Positions 1 through 7,406 of a stretch of DNA of 39,794 nt are shown one piece after another. Source of the stretch: Proteobacteria bacterium CG1_02_64_396 (GTDB taxonomy: Bacteria; Pseudomonadota; MNWR01; CG1-02-64-396); the NCBI GenBank assembly GCA_001872725.1, contig MNWR01000105.1, positions 42,474 to 82,267 on the forward strand, written 5' to 3'. The notes beneath the pieces are model-generated. The model was not told where the DNA came from. It saw only the letters and a program-made list of their open reading frames with translations, and searched no databases. The position numbers and the translations under genes were made by a program. The first letter of the stretch is position 1. Every line of letters starts with the position of its first letter.

Positions 1-58
1 CCCACTCGGCTCGCTACGGACGCTCAAGCCCGACAGACTCCTAGCCCCAATCAAATTC

Positions 59-95
59 TTGACCCCTTAATGCTTTAGGTTTAAACATTTGATCC
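59..95 (+). promoter_or_regulatory. Candidate promoter/operator of the marR gene
   Basis: TTGACC at 59-64 is followed after 17 bases by TAAACA at 82-87, a plausible sigma70-type pair. The 8-bp palindrome GTTTAAAC (79-86) overlaps the -10 position and could be a self-operator, as is common for MarR proteins. A start at this promoter would fall almost on the ATG at 96, and there is no Shine-Dalgarno sequence before that ATG, so the mRNA may be leaderless. This is inference from spacing only. Confidence 0.35.
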
Positions 96-605
96 ATGGA
101 CAGTATAACTGCAAGACATCACCCCGCCCTCGACTTCGTCCGCGCTCTGGTCCGCGCCCATCGCGCCATGGAGCGGGCCGCCGAGCGAGAAATCCGCAGC
201 TACGGCCTAACCCCGCCCCAGTTCGACGTGCTGGCGGCACTGGGCAATACCGAGGGGCTGCCCCTGTCTGAAATCGGCAAAAAAACCCTGGTCACCGCCG
301 GAAACATCACCGGCATCGTCGACCGCCTGGAGGCAGGGGGATGGGTGGAGCGCAAACGCTGCACCCAGGATCGACGCATCGTCTACGCCGCCCTGACCCC
401 GGCGGGGGATGCGCTGTTTCAGAAGATCTTCCCGATGCAGGTGCAGTGGTCGGACCGGGTGCTCTGCCGTGGGTTAACCCCCGAGGAGCGCGACACCCTC
501 ACCCTTGAACTGCGCCATCTTGCCGCCCTTTTTCAACAAGAGGCGGATCAACCCGAGGGGGATCCCCCCCTCCAACCCCAGGAGCCTCACCATGAGCATG
601 TATGA
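96..605 (+). CDS. MarR family transcriptional regulator
   Basis: A 169-residue protein with the usual MarR plan: an N-terminal dimerisation helix, a winged helix-turn-helix around residues 45-110 (YGLTPPQFDVLAALG, then a recognition helix around VTAGNITGIVDRLEAGGW, and the wing with the DRR signature in RCTQDRRIVYAALT), and a C-terminal dimerisation helix. Such proteins repress nearby genes and release DNA on binding small aromatic ligands or on oxidation; no ligand can be read from this sequence. The last 14 bases overlap the start of the CDGSH gene, so the two are probably translated together. The tail after residue 150 is proline- and histidine-rich and lies over the downstream ribosome site. 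The ATG at 96 is used because starting later would remove the first dimerisation helix. Confidence 0.88.
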   Translation: MDSITARHHPALDFVRALVRAHRAMERAAEREIRSYGLTPPQFDVLAALGNTEGLPLSEIGKKTLVTAGNITGIVDRLEAGGWVERKRCTQDRRIVYAALTPAGDALFQKIFPMQVQWSDRVLCRGLTPEERDTLTLELRHLAALFQQEADQPEGDPPLQPQEPHHEHV

Positions 606-834
606 ACTCGGCCACCCCTACACCGTGAAGGTTCAAAAGGGCGAGACGGTGGCGATTTGCCGCTGCGGCCTGACCTCGACCCCCCCGTTTTGCGACGGCA
701 GCCACCAACAGGCGCCTGGCCAATCGCCCCTGGTTCAAAGTGCTGGCGAAGAGGCGCTGACCCTGTACGTCTGCGGCTGTGGCAAAAGCGCCAACATGCC
801 GCTGTGCGACGGCAAACATAAAGAGGATTTTTAA
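592..834 (+). CDS. Double CDGSH-type iron-sulfur protein
   Basis: A small 80-residue protein with two copies of the CDGSH zinc-finger-like motif, each binding a 2Fe-2S cluster through three cysteines and one histidine. The first set is C23, C25, C34, H38 (CRCG...PFCDGSH) and the second is C61, C63, C72, H76 (CGCG...PLCDGKH). The family (mitoNEET-like) takes part in electron or cluster transfer. The longer reading frame upstream is not used: AGGAG at 580-584 fixes the start at the ATG of 592, inside the marR gene. The protein ends four residues after the last ligand, and its TAA stop lies in the first bases of the fold-back element at 831-1024, so the original C-terminus may have been altered by insertion. 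The role in this operon is unknown. Confidence 0.88.
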   Translation: MSMYELGHPYTVKVQKGETVAICRCGLTSTPPFCDGSHQQAPGQSPLVQSAGEEALTLYVCGCGKSANMPLCDGKHKEDF

Positions 835-1024
835 CCCGGATTTTTCATCAATTTGCCCGATGATCGCGTAGCGTGCTTGTTCGCACTGGGGGTTTTGCAA
901 AAACGGGGCGTCGTCATTCATACAGACTGTTTGTGCAAAAGCCCCAATGCGGACACCAAAAGCAGGCGCCTTGAGGCGAGAAACAAGCCAGGGCGGAACA
1001 GTCTTGATGAAAAACCTGGGTTAA
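831..1024. repeat. 194-bp fold-back element (MITE-like) with 21-bp terminal inverted repeats
   Basis: The left end at 831-851 (begins TTAACCCGGATTTTTCATC) and the right end at 1004-1024 (TTGATGAAAAACC, ending GGGTTAA) are inverted copies with about 18 of 21 positions matching. Sub-terminal sequences also pair: GCACTGGGGGTTTTGC near 885-900 against GCAAAAGCCCCAATGC near 935-950. The interior has no credible gene. This is the structure of a non-autonomous miniature transposable element. The TAA stop of the CDGSH gene (832-834) is inside the left end. No transposase of the parent element is in the window. Confidence 0.6.
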
Positions 1025-1231
1025 ACACAACTCAGGCGCCCCAGGGAGGGGGCGCCACCATTCTAAGAAACGCTGAATCAATCAACGCCGCCCTATTTTG
1101 AATGGCAGGTGAAGCTGACCTGTATTTGCGTCATGATCTACCCGTAGCCCCTGTCCATCCCTACCGCCGGGATCCTCGAACGTTTATTGCTATTCCGCAC
1201 CAGAGCAGCGCCCTCTCCGGGAGGCCCCCCG
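835..1231. other. Gene-free region holding a fold-back element and repeat remnants
   Basis: Beyond the fold-back element, this region has a perfect 8-bp stem GGCGCCCC/GGGGCGCC at 1035-1056 and, at about 1065-1095, a short piece resembling the two ends of the hairpin-rich repeat family joined together (TAAGAAACGCTGAATC followed by AATCAACGCC). From 1100 to 1231 I see no supported feature other than the ribosome site GGGAGG at 1219-1224 for the next gene. Confidence 0.5.
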
Positions 1232-1903
1232 ATGCCGCAACGCGAAGCCCGATTCCTCCGCCCCGTTTGGGACCCCTTGGTGCGCAGCACCCATTGGTAC
1301 AACGCCGTTCTGATCGTGACTTTGCTCTTCTTGGGGCAGCTGCTGTTGCTCACCGAGCAGTGGCATCTGGTCGACAGCACCAAGGATGCGATCCTGGGGC
1401 TGCATGTGGCGTTGGGGTATGCCCTGGCTGCGGGGATTTTGTTGCGGGTGATTTGGCTTTTTGTCGGTCCGTCCGAGGCCTCGTGGCGCGACTGCCTGCC
1501 GCTGACCCGGGAGCAACAAGAGGTGGCGTTGGGCACCTGGCGGTACTACTTCACCCCCGGCCCCAGCGGAGAGTCCCCCTTTTATCGAGCCCATAACCCA
1601 TTGGCAGGACTGGCGTATTTATCGCTCTGGATCATCATGATCGGGCAGATCGTCACCGGGGTGATCCTCGAAAAACACAACTGGGGCGACATCAAAGACC
1701 CCACCCCCTTCCTTAGCGCCGTGTACGAAATCCACGAGTGGGGCTACTACCTGACCATCGGCTACATCCTGCTGCATGTCCCCATGGTGGTGTTCCACGA
1801 ATTTAAAGAAAAACGGGGGCTGGCCTCCTCGATGATTCATGGTTTCAAGTTCTTCACCCGCAAAGAGATCGAGGAGCACAAGATCCCCGACTCCATCGAC
1901 TGA
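1232..1903 (+). CDS. Membrane b-type cytochrome (cytochrome b561 / hydrogenase cytochrome b-like)
   Basis: A 223-residue integral membrane protein with four or five predicted membrane helices (about residues 24-41, 53-75, 120-143 and 160-190). Histidines placed as in the di-haem cytochrome b561 / Ni-Fe hydrogenase b-subunit family are visible: H21 in STHWYN, H58 in LGLHVALGY, one in YEIHEWGYY and one in LLHVPMVVFHEF. Such proteins pass electrons between a periplasmic or membrane partner and quinone. No hydrogenase subunits are nearby. The ATG at 1232 is chosen over an in-frame upstream start because GGGAGG precedes it at 1219-1224. It heads a three-gene run with the four-helix protein and the nitroreductase (gaps of 33 and 1 base), so the partner may be a soluble flavoprotein or a small cytochrome. 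Confidence 0.8.
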   Translation: MPQREARFLRPVWDPLVRSTHWYNAVLIVTLLFLGQLLLLTEQWHLVDSTKDAILGLHVALGYALAAGILLRVIWLFVGPSEASWRDCLPLTREQQEVALGTWRYYFTPGPSGESPFYRAHNPLAGLAYLSLWIIMIGQIVTGVILEKHNWGDIKDPTPFLSAVYEIHEWGYYLTIGYILLHVPMVVFHEFKEKRGLASSMIHGFKFFTRKEIEEHKIPDSID

Positions 1904-1936
1904 CCTTGTTTCGAACGTCCGCACAGGAGGCGCACC

Positions 1937-2350
1937 ATGACCACCCTTGGCAAGAAGAACATGATTTTCGGATTGGCCTACTTCCTCACCACCTTGGCGC
2001 TGGGGATGTTCCTGGCCAGCAAGATGGGCAGCGGCGGCCCCGAATGGGCCAACAGCATGCAACGGGCGGTGCTCAAGGCGGCCCACGCCCACGGCAACCT
2101 GGAGGCGGTACTCAACATCGTGCTCGGCTTTCTGCTCTGCCGCTTCGGCGCCCCCTCGGTCCGTCTGGCCCAGGTCGCCTCGGTGCTGCTGATTGTCGGA
2201 GCGCTCGGCCATTCGGGGATGCTCTACCTGGGCGGCCTGGGGCTCTCAACCGCCTTTAACCTCACCCCCATCGGCGGAATTTCGCTCATCGCCGCCATCG
2301 CCTTGATGATTCCGATCCTTATCAAAGGGGTTCAACCCGAGGAGCGCTGA
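1937..2350 (+). CDS. Four-helix membrane protein of unknown function
   Basis: A 137-residue protein with four predicted membrane segments at about residues 9-27, 55-72, 78-97 and 110-130. I do not recognise the family. Histidines lie just before helix 2 (AHAHGNLEA) and in helix 3 (LGHSGMLY), positions that could ligate haem or metal, which would suit the b-type cytochrome immediately upstream. AGGAGG lies seven bases before the ATG. The stop is one base from the nitroreductase start, so the genes are co-transcribed and probably translationally coupled. A role as a small subunit of a membrane redox complex is inference. Confidence 0.75.
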   Translation: MTTLGKKNMIFGLAYFLTTLALGMFLASKMGSGGPEWANSMQRAVLKAAHAHGNLEAVLNIVLGFLLCRFGAPSVRLAQVASVLLIVGALGHSGMLYLGGLGLSTAFNLTPIGGISLIAAIALMIPILIKGVQPEER

Positions 2351-2351
2351 T

Positions 2352-2936
2352 ATGGTTGAACCCTGCGTCATCCGGGCGATTCAGGCCCGCCGTTCCGGTC
2401 GAGCTTTTAGCGACCGGGTCATCCCCCCCGAAACCCTCACCGCGCTGATTGAGGGGGCCCGCTGGGCGCCATCGTGCTTCAACAATCAGCCCTGGCGTTT
2501 TGTGCTCAGCCGCCAGAACGGCCCGACCCGCGAAGCGATCGAGGCGGCGCTGAGCGAAGGCAACGCCTGGGCAAAAAAGGCCGACACCCTGGTGGTGGTC
2601 AGCTGCGACGACGCCCACGACTGCCATACGGGGGGTCGCCACTACGCCGGATTCGATGCAGGGCTGGCGGTGCAAAACCTGCTGCTGACCGCCTTCGAAC
2701 ACGGCCTGATGGCCCACCCAATGGCCGGATTTCAGGCCGAGCCGCTGAGCGAAATCTTGGGGATGCCCCCGGGGCAGCAAATCCTCTGCTTGATCGCCAT
2801 CGGCTACCCCGGCGATCCCTCAGCTTTAAGCGAAAAAGACCAAGCTGCCGAAACCGCTCCCCGGCTGCGCCGCCCCTGGGACGCCATCGCCGCCTTCGAC
2901 TTTTTCGGCGCGAAAATGGGGCAACACCACCACTGA
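2352..2936 (+). CDS. Nitroreductase family FMN protein
   Basis: A 194-residue protein matching the nitroreductase fold: an N-terminal FMN-phosphate contact motif (RRSGRAFSDR, residues 13-22), the WAPSCFNNQPWRF segment at about 38-50, the dimer-interface helix around YAGFDAGLAVQNLLLTAFEHGL, and the glycine-rich end LCLIAIGYPGDP near 150. The family reduces nitro compounds, quinones or enones with NAD(P)H using FMN. The length is normal. The start is one base after the preceding stop, with GGAG inside that gene as ribosome site. Its pairing with a membrane cytochrome suggests a link to the quinone pool, but the substrate cannot be named. It ends with Gln followed by three His residues, which is unusual but encoded. 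Confidence 0.87.
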   Translation: MVEPCVIRAIQARRSGRAFSDRVIPPETLTALIEGARWAPSCFNNQPWRFVLSRQNGPTREAIEAALSEGNAWAKKADTLVVVSCDDAHDCHTGGRHYAGFDAGLAVQNLLLTAFEHGLMAHPMAGFQAEPLSEILGMPPGQQILCLIAIGYPGDPSALSEKDQAAETAPRLRRPWDAIAAFDFFGAKMGQHHH

Positions 2937-2953
2937 CCCCCTTATCCCCCTTT

Positions 2954-2996
2954 GTGGCCTTCGGCACATTCCAGTCCTTGACGTGCCGAAGGCCAC
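2954..2996. terminator. Inverted repeat, possible terminator after the nitroreductase gene
   Basis: GTGGCCTTCGGCA (2954-2966) and TGCCGAAGGCCAC (2984-2996) are perfect 13-bp inverted copies around a 17-base loop, 18 bases after the nitroreductase stop. No T-run follows, so this may be a weak terminator, an mRNA-stabilising hairpin or a protein-binding site. Confidence 0.45.
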
Positions 2997-3067
2997 GCCG
3001 CTCACGTCGTAGTCCCCGCACCATCCCGGCTCCATCGTCCCTTGCTCCCCCCCCCACGAGGAATGTC

Positions 3068-4585
3068 ATGAATCAGAACATCGGGATCGGCTTGATGATT
3101 GGCTGGCTCGGCCTGTCCTCCACCGCCCTGGCTGCCCCCCCTCAGATCGATCCGGCCGAGCGCGCCCAAGGGGTTGCCCGCTTTTTACTGGATCACGACG
3201 GGGGCAGCGGCCAATCCCGTTTTATCCACGACATGACAAGGGACCCAGGGTTGGCCTGCCTGATGCCCCAAGTGGCCGCGCGGCTCGATGCGCAGGATGT
3301 GCGCTGGTTCGTCAAAAGCCTGAGCAACTTGGACGAGGTTCTTGCCGAGGAGATGGGGCTACTGCCCGCCAAGGCCTTCATGATGGCCCTGACCCAGGGG
3401 GGAGGCTTTGCGGTCGCCAGCCCCGAGGAGGGGGATGAACTGCTCGATGCCCTGCGGCTGATGACGGTCGATTTCGAAGGGAGAACCCTCCCCCTCGATC
3501 AGCAGGCAACCCGCGGCTCCAACACCCAACGCGACCTGGTGAACGGGATGTATTTCGCCGGCCCCCGATTGTCCTCTTCCCTCCAGCGCATCGCCGAAGC
3601 CACCGCGTCGATCACCTCGCAGCAGGTTTGTTCAAGCGCCAAGAGCGACCAGACCGCCATTCGCACCGCCGTCGACCGCATCGTCGAAAGCACCCAGAGC
3701 ATCGCGGCAATCCTGGATTTGCTGCGCAGCTATGCGGACGATCTGCATCCCAACGACGAGGCCATCGCCCAATATTGCCAAGGCCATGCCGGGCAGGCGT
3801 TGTGCTCGGGGGGGGCGCCGCAGCGCGCCGCAAACGTCGCGGCGCTTTTGGAGCGCCGTCGCCCGCTGCTGGAGCAAGGGGGGTTGGGCAGCCGCTGGGA
3901 TCCCTCCATCGCCACCCTACGGGGACTGGCGAACCGGTGGAGCGCCTACCAACCCGGTTTTTATGAAAGCGGCAGCAGCTACAACGCTGCGCCGGTCGTG
4001 ATGAGCACCCCCACCAACACCCAACGGGCGATGCAGGCGGTCTCTGTGTTGCGACTGAGCGATGCGGCCGAGGCCCAGCGGATCGGACCGTACCTTATGT
4101 TCCTGGCCGAGTTCTCCGACGCCTCCTCAGCCGACGAAAGTCAGGAGGTGCTCGCCGCCTATCTGACCCCTCACGTCGGCTCGGTCGCCCAACGGGAGCA
4201 GCCCCAAGCGCAGCTCCTCATCGCCTCCTACGTGGGCATTCAAGGAGGCTGGGGGGTCAAGGGTTCACAGGGGCAATGGGGGTTGTTTGCCCCGGTCGGC
4301 CTGGAATGGCGTTGGGGGATGCCGGGGTACGGCGCCATCGCGTTGACCCTGGCCCCGTTCGACCTGGGCCATCCAATTTCGGCCAACCTCAATGGGGCCA
4401 GCGACAACCTGACCCTCGCCTCGGTGGTTGCCCCATCGGCGATGTTGAGCTGGGGTTTTGCAGGTTCCCCACTGAGTTTGGGGCTTGGGGTGCAGCGTGG
4501 GACCACCTTCGACGGCACCGGTCAGCGCGAAACCCGGGGGTTCGTCATGCTGGGGTGGGATGTGCCGCTGCTGCGGCTGTACTGA
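3068..4585 (+). CDS. Secreted protein of unknown function
   Basis: A 505-residue protein starting with a signal peptide (hydrophobic core GIGLMIGWLGL, likely cleavage after ALA near residue 23). I do not recognise the family. Residues 30-330 are mainly helical, with two cysteine-containing stretches (around QQVCSSAK and QYCQGHAGQALC) that could form disulfides in the periplasm. The last 120 residues alternate glycine and aromatic residues (GIQGGWGVKGSQGQWGLF, LEWRWGMPGYGAI) and end in LLRLY, which looks like beta-strands of an outer-membrane or cell-surface domain. The much longer in-frame ORF upstream overlaps the nitroreductase gene and is not credible: the start at 3068 has AGGAAT just before it and is the one that gives a signal peptide. 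It stands alone between a hairpin and a strong terminator. Confidence 0.72.
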   Translation: MNQNIGIGLMIGWLGLSSTALAAPPQIDPAERAQGVARFLLDHDGGSGQSRFIHDMTRDPGLACLMPQVAARLDAQDVRWFVKSLSNLDEVLAEEMGLLPAKAFMMALTQGGGFAVASPEEGDELLDALRLMTVDFEGRTLPLDQQATRGSNTQRDLVNGMYFAGPRLSSSLQRIAEATASITSQQVCSSAKSDQTAIRTAVDRIVESTQSIAAILDLLRSYADDLHPNDEAIAQYCQGHAGQALCSGGAPQRAANVAALLERRRPLLEQGGLGSRWDPSIATLRGLANRWSAYQPGFYESGSSYNAAPVVMSTPTNTQRAMQAVSVLRLSDAAEAQRIGPYLMFLAEFSDASSADESQEVLAAYLTPHVGSVAQREQPQAQLLIASYVGIQGGWGVKGSQGQWGLFAPVGLEWRWGMPGYGAIALTLAPFDLGHPISANLNGASDNLTLASVVAPSAMLSWGFAGSPLSLGLGVQRGTTFDGTGQRETRGFVMLGWDVPLLRLY

Positions 4586-4596
4586 GGTTAGGGGCT

Positions 4597-4617
4597 CCCC
4601 CCCGCTAAGCGGGGGGG
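4597..4617. terminator. Terminator hairpin between converging genes
   Basis: CCCCCCCGC (4597-4605), loop TAA, GCGGGGGGG (4609-4617) form a perfect 9-bp stem in the 40-base space between two genes that end towards each other. No long T-run on either side, but position and strength fit a shared terminator. Confidence 0.6.
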
Positions 4618-4625
4618 CAGCTCAT

Positions 4626-5825
4626 TCAAGAGGCGTGGACCAGAATCTCTTCCGGCAAGGGGTGACTCAGGAAGGGGGTGGCGCTCATCGACAGGCCGTA
4701 GGCGCCCGCCAACTCGAAGACCGCCAAATCGCCGATTTCAGCGTGCTCCAGATACAGATCAAGGGCCAGCTTGTCGGCGCTGGTGCACAAAGGGCCGCCG
4801 ATGTAGACCTTTTCTTGGTCGACCGCCACCACCCCTTGGGGGCGTTCGATGCCGTCACGGTGCAAGATCGTTACGGGGTGGTTGATTTTCAGCGCCGCCG
4901 GACGACGAAAGTGGTTCGTTCCCCCGGCGCAGACCACCTGCTTCACCCCTCGGCTGGTTTTGATGTCGAGAATCTCGGTGACAAAGAAGCCGCAATCGCC
5001 CACCAAAAAGCGGCCCAGCTCGAAGATCAGCTTGCGGTCGGCCAGCCCCTCGCTGGCCAGCAGGTCGCTCAAACCGCGACCGAAGGCGGCCAGATCGAAA
5101 TGCTGCCCCTGCCCCAGGTAGTCGACCCCGATCCCCCCCCCCAGATCGATCACCGGAAAGCTGCGCTCGAAGCGGGCCTCCAGGCGGCGAACCAGTTCGA
5201 AGACCAACTCGGCATTCTTGAGCAACAACCTATAGTCGAGCACCCCCGAGGCGGCGAAGACGTGGAAGCCGACGACCTCTAGGTGGGGCAGCTGAAGAAT
5301 GGCGGGGAGCAACTGTTCGATCTGTTCTTCGTCGATGCCAAACTTCATCGAGTCGCCCCCCATGCGGGTTTGGGCCTCGTCGATGTGGAAGGCGGGATTG
5401 ATCCGCACCAACACCTTAACGGTGCGTCCCAACGCCCCGGCAATGCGGCTCAGACGCCAAGCCTCCATCAGACTTTCGACGTGGATTTGCTCCATCCCGG
5501 CCTGCAAGGCGGCGTGCAGCTCTTCGGGGCTCTTGCCGGGACCGGTGAAGATGATCTCCGGCCCGCTGAAGGCGGTCAGGGCGCCGCTCATCTCGCCGCT
5601 GGAGGCGATCTCGATCCCCTCGACCCCGAGCCGCTTCATGTGGGCAACAATGCCGACGTGGGGGTTGGCCTTCATGGCGTAGTAGACATGCACCTGCCGG
5701 GGCAGGGTCGCCCTGAGCGCCTCGACCTTGGCGGTGATCGCCGCCAGATCGTAAAGGTAGAAGTTCAACGTGCCGCGCCGCAGCGCCGCAATCTCGCGAA
5801 CGATCCGCTCTTGATCGGGGGTCAT
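4626..5825 (-). CDS. PLP-dependent decarboxylase, alanine-racemase fold (lysA/ODC superfamily)
   Basis: A 399-residue fold-type III enzyme. The PLP lysine is K52 in YYAMKANPH; other family marks are the glycine loop DLGGGIGVDYLG for the PLP phosphate, GFHVFAASG, and ELGRFLVGDCGFF. In the C-terminal barrel the active-site cysteine sits in GPLCTSADKLA. Classical diaminopimelate decarboxylases carry a Cys-Glu-Ser pattern there, so the acidic residue is missing. GPLC plus the ending AYGLSMSATPFLSHP resembles, from memory, the exosortase-associated PLP decarboxylase branch, though no exosortase gene is seen. It overlaps the dapC-like aminotransferase by four bases (ATGA), so a job in the lysine/diaminopimelate route is possible. 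The substrate (DAP, ornithine, or a biosynthetic amino acid) is uncertain. Confidence 0.85.
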   Translation of the reverse strand: MTPDQERIVREIAALRRGTLNFYLYDLAAITAKVEALRATLPRQVHVYYAMKANPHVGIVAHMKRLGVEGIEIASSGEMSGALTAFSGPEIIFTGPGKSPEELHAALQAGMEQIHVESLMEAWRLSRIAGALGRTVKVLVRINPAFHIDEAQTRMGGDSMKFGIDEEQIEQLLPAILQLPHLEVVGFHVFAASGVLDYRLLLKNAELVFELVRRLEARFERSFPVIDLGGGIGVDYLGQGQHFDLAAFGRGLSDLLASEGLADRKLIFELGRFLVGDCGFFVTEILDIKTSRGVKQVVCAGGTNHFRRPAALKINHPVTILHRDGIERPQGVVAVDQEKVYIGGPLCTSADKLALDLYLEHAEIGDLAVFELAGAYGLSMSATPFLSHPLPEEILVHAS

Positions 5826-6985
5826 CGCCCCTCCTTTTCCATTTGATTCAGCCGCCGTCCCGCCTCGGCCAGGGTATCGGGATCGTCGACCAGGGCGATG
5901 CGCACCCGACCCGCGCCGGGGTTGTGCCCCTGCTGACCACGCCCCAGGTAGATCCCCGGCAGCACCTTAACCCCCTGCTCACCCCAGGCGCGCCGGGCGT
6001 AGGCCTCGCCGTCGGCAACCTCAAGCCAGACGAACATCCCCGCTCCGCTCCAGCCGTCGGCGGCGCGAGGGAAGTGGCTGACGAAGGCATCGACCCGCTG
6101 GGCGAGTAATTCCCGGTTGTGGGCGACATGCCCCTCGTCGCACCAGGCCGCCTCGGCCACCGCTGCCAGCGGCAACGGCTGAGCCACCCCGGTGTAGGTG
6201 CGCAGGTTCAAAAACCCGGCGATCAGCTCGGGATCGCCCGCCACAAAACCGGCGCGCAGCCCCGGCAGGCCGGAGCGCTTTGAGAGCGAATTGAAGGTCA
6301 AGATGCCGGTCAAATCGCCGTCGCACCCCTGCAATACCCCGACGGGGGGGGCATCGACGTAGAGCTCGGAATAACACTCGTCGGCCAGCAGCACCACCCC
6401 GTGGCGACGGCAGGCGGCGATCAGTTCGCGCCATTCCTGCTCGTTGAGCACCGCTCCGGTGGGATTGCCGGGGGAGCAGACGTAGAGAGCTTGGAGCTGC
6501 TCCCACTGCTCTTCGCCCAGCGATTGCCAATCCATCTTGCCATCGGCCCCGCAGGGGATGTACCGAGGGCGGGCCCCGGCCATCAGCGCCCCCCCCTCGT
6601 AAATCTGGTAGAACGGATTGGGCAGCCCGATCTCCCCCCCCCATTGCCGGTCGAACACCGCCAGCGCCGCCGACCATAACGCCTCGCGGGTACCGAAGGC
6701 GGGGATGATGTGGCGACCGGGGTCGATCATGCCGCTGGACAGGTTGTAGCGATCGGTCAGCCACTGGGCGATGGCGGCGCGCAGGTTGGGATCGCCTGCG
6801 GTGGAGGGGTAGCGTCCGAATCCCTCAAGCGCCTGATTCAAGACAGGGGCGACAAAGTCGGGCAGGGGGCCGCGCGGCTCTCCCACCGAGCAGTCGATGG
6901 GGCTCGCGGCGGGCTCCAGCCCCTCAAGCAGGCGGCGCAGCCGGGCGAAAGGGTATTCGTAGAGTGCTTGCAGATCGGAATTCAT
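5822..6985 (-). CDS. dapC: Class I aminotransferase, probably succinyldiaminopimelate transaminase
   Basis: A 387-residue fold-type I PLP enzyme. Visible marks: the opening MNSDLQALYEYPFARLRRL typical of proteobacterial DapC, VGEPRGPLP near residue 35, SPGNPTGAVL (substrate and PLP Asn), LLADECYSELY (PLP Asp), the internal aldimine lysine in FNSLSKRSGLPGLRAG, and a C-terminal arginine in RVRIALV. DapC converts N-succinyl-2-amino-6-ketopimelate to succinyl-LL-diaminopimelate in lysine and peptidoglycan precursor synthesis. An in-frame start at 7021 would overlap the upstream gene and add twelve residues not usual for the family, so the ATG at 6985 is taken. Its gene ends inside the start of the PLP decarboxylase; 22 bases separate it from the upstream lipoprotein gene. 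Exact substrate is inferred from resemblance. Confidence 0.82.
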   Translation of the reverse strand: MNSDLQALYEYPFARLRRLLEGLEPAASPIDCSVGEPRGPLPDFVAPVLNQALEGFGRYPSTAGDPNLRAAIAQWLTDRYNLSSGMIDPGRHIIPAFGTREALWSAALAVFDRQWGGEIGLPNPFYQIYEGGALMAGARPRYIPCGADGKMDWQSLGEEQWEQLQALYVCSPGNPTGAVLNEQEWRELIAACRRHGVVLLADECYSELYVDAPPVGVLQGCDGDLTGILTFNSLSKRSGLPGLRAGFVAGDPELIAGFLNLRTYTGVAQPLPLAAVAEAAWCDEGHVAHNRELLAQRVDAFVSHFPRAADGWSGAGMFVWLEVADGEAYARRAWGEQGVKVLPGIYLGRGQQGHNPGAGRVRIALVDDPDTLAEAGRRLNQMEKEGR

Positions 6986-7007
6986 GGCCGCAGACCCACC
7001 ACAGGAA

Positions 7008-7406
7008 TCAAGGGGCAACATCGAGGGGGAAGGTGGCTTGCTGCTCCATCTCCCCTTTGCGCACGCGAATCACCGCCTCCCAGTGGCCGGAGGAGGGAAT
7101 CTCGACCGCACGGCGGTAGATCCCCAGCAGGCCGTCTTGCATCCCCATGCTCCAGGCGACCACCGGATCCTGCGGCCCTTTGCGCACCCCCATCTCGACA
7201 ATGACGTTGTCGACCGGACGCCAATCGCCGCTTTTTTTCAAGGAGACCTTGAATTCGTTGTAGCCGGGGGTGGGAGGGGAGGGGTAGATCTCGACTTGCA
7301 GGTCGATCCCGTCGAGTTTGGCGGAATGGGCGATGTTGTGCCGATCGCCGCACCCCCCCATCAGCACCCCCAGGGCGAGCAGCAGCCCGTTCACGAAGGT
7401 CCGCAT
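7008..7406 (-). CDS. YtkA/FixH-like lipoprotein
   Basis: A 132-residue protein with a lipoprotein signal peptide (LLLALGVLMGGC, lipid cysteine about residue 19) and a single beta-sandwich domain of YtkA/FixH type, recognisable from the alternating pattern in YNEFKVSLKKSGDWRPVDNVIVEMGV and the ending GHWEAVIRVRKGEMEQQATFPLDV. FixH-type proteins help assemble cbb3 oxidase and are often encoded beside FixG, as here; YtkA-type proteins are linked to copper or redox handling. The ATG at 7406 overlaps the stop of the cytochrome gene by one base, so translation is coupled. The longer ORF upstream reads through the cytochrome gene out of frame and is rejected. No oxidase genes are present, so function is left open. 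Confidence 0.72.
   Translation of the reverse strand: MRTFVNGLLLALGVLMGGCGDRHNIAHSAKLDGIDLQVEIYPSPPTPGYNEFKVSLKKSGDWRPVDNVIVEMGVRKGPQDPVVAWSMGMQDGLLGIYRRAVEIPSSGHWEAVIRVRKGEMEQQATFPLDVAP

Noticed and set aside
853-1101. An 82-codon plus-strand ORF in the fold-back element
   Set aside because: There is no ribosome site or motif, and it spans the inverted repeats; it looks like chance.
1102-1596. A 164-codon ORF overlapping the cytochrome b gene
   Set aside because: Arg/Pro/Ala-rich out-of-frame translation of the cytochrome gene.
2474-3067. N-terminal extension of the secreted unknown protein
   Set aside because: It overlaps the nitroreductase gene in another frame, and the signal peptide begins at 3068.
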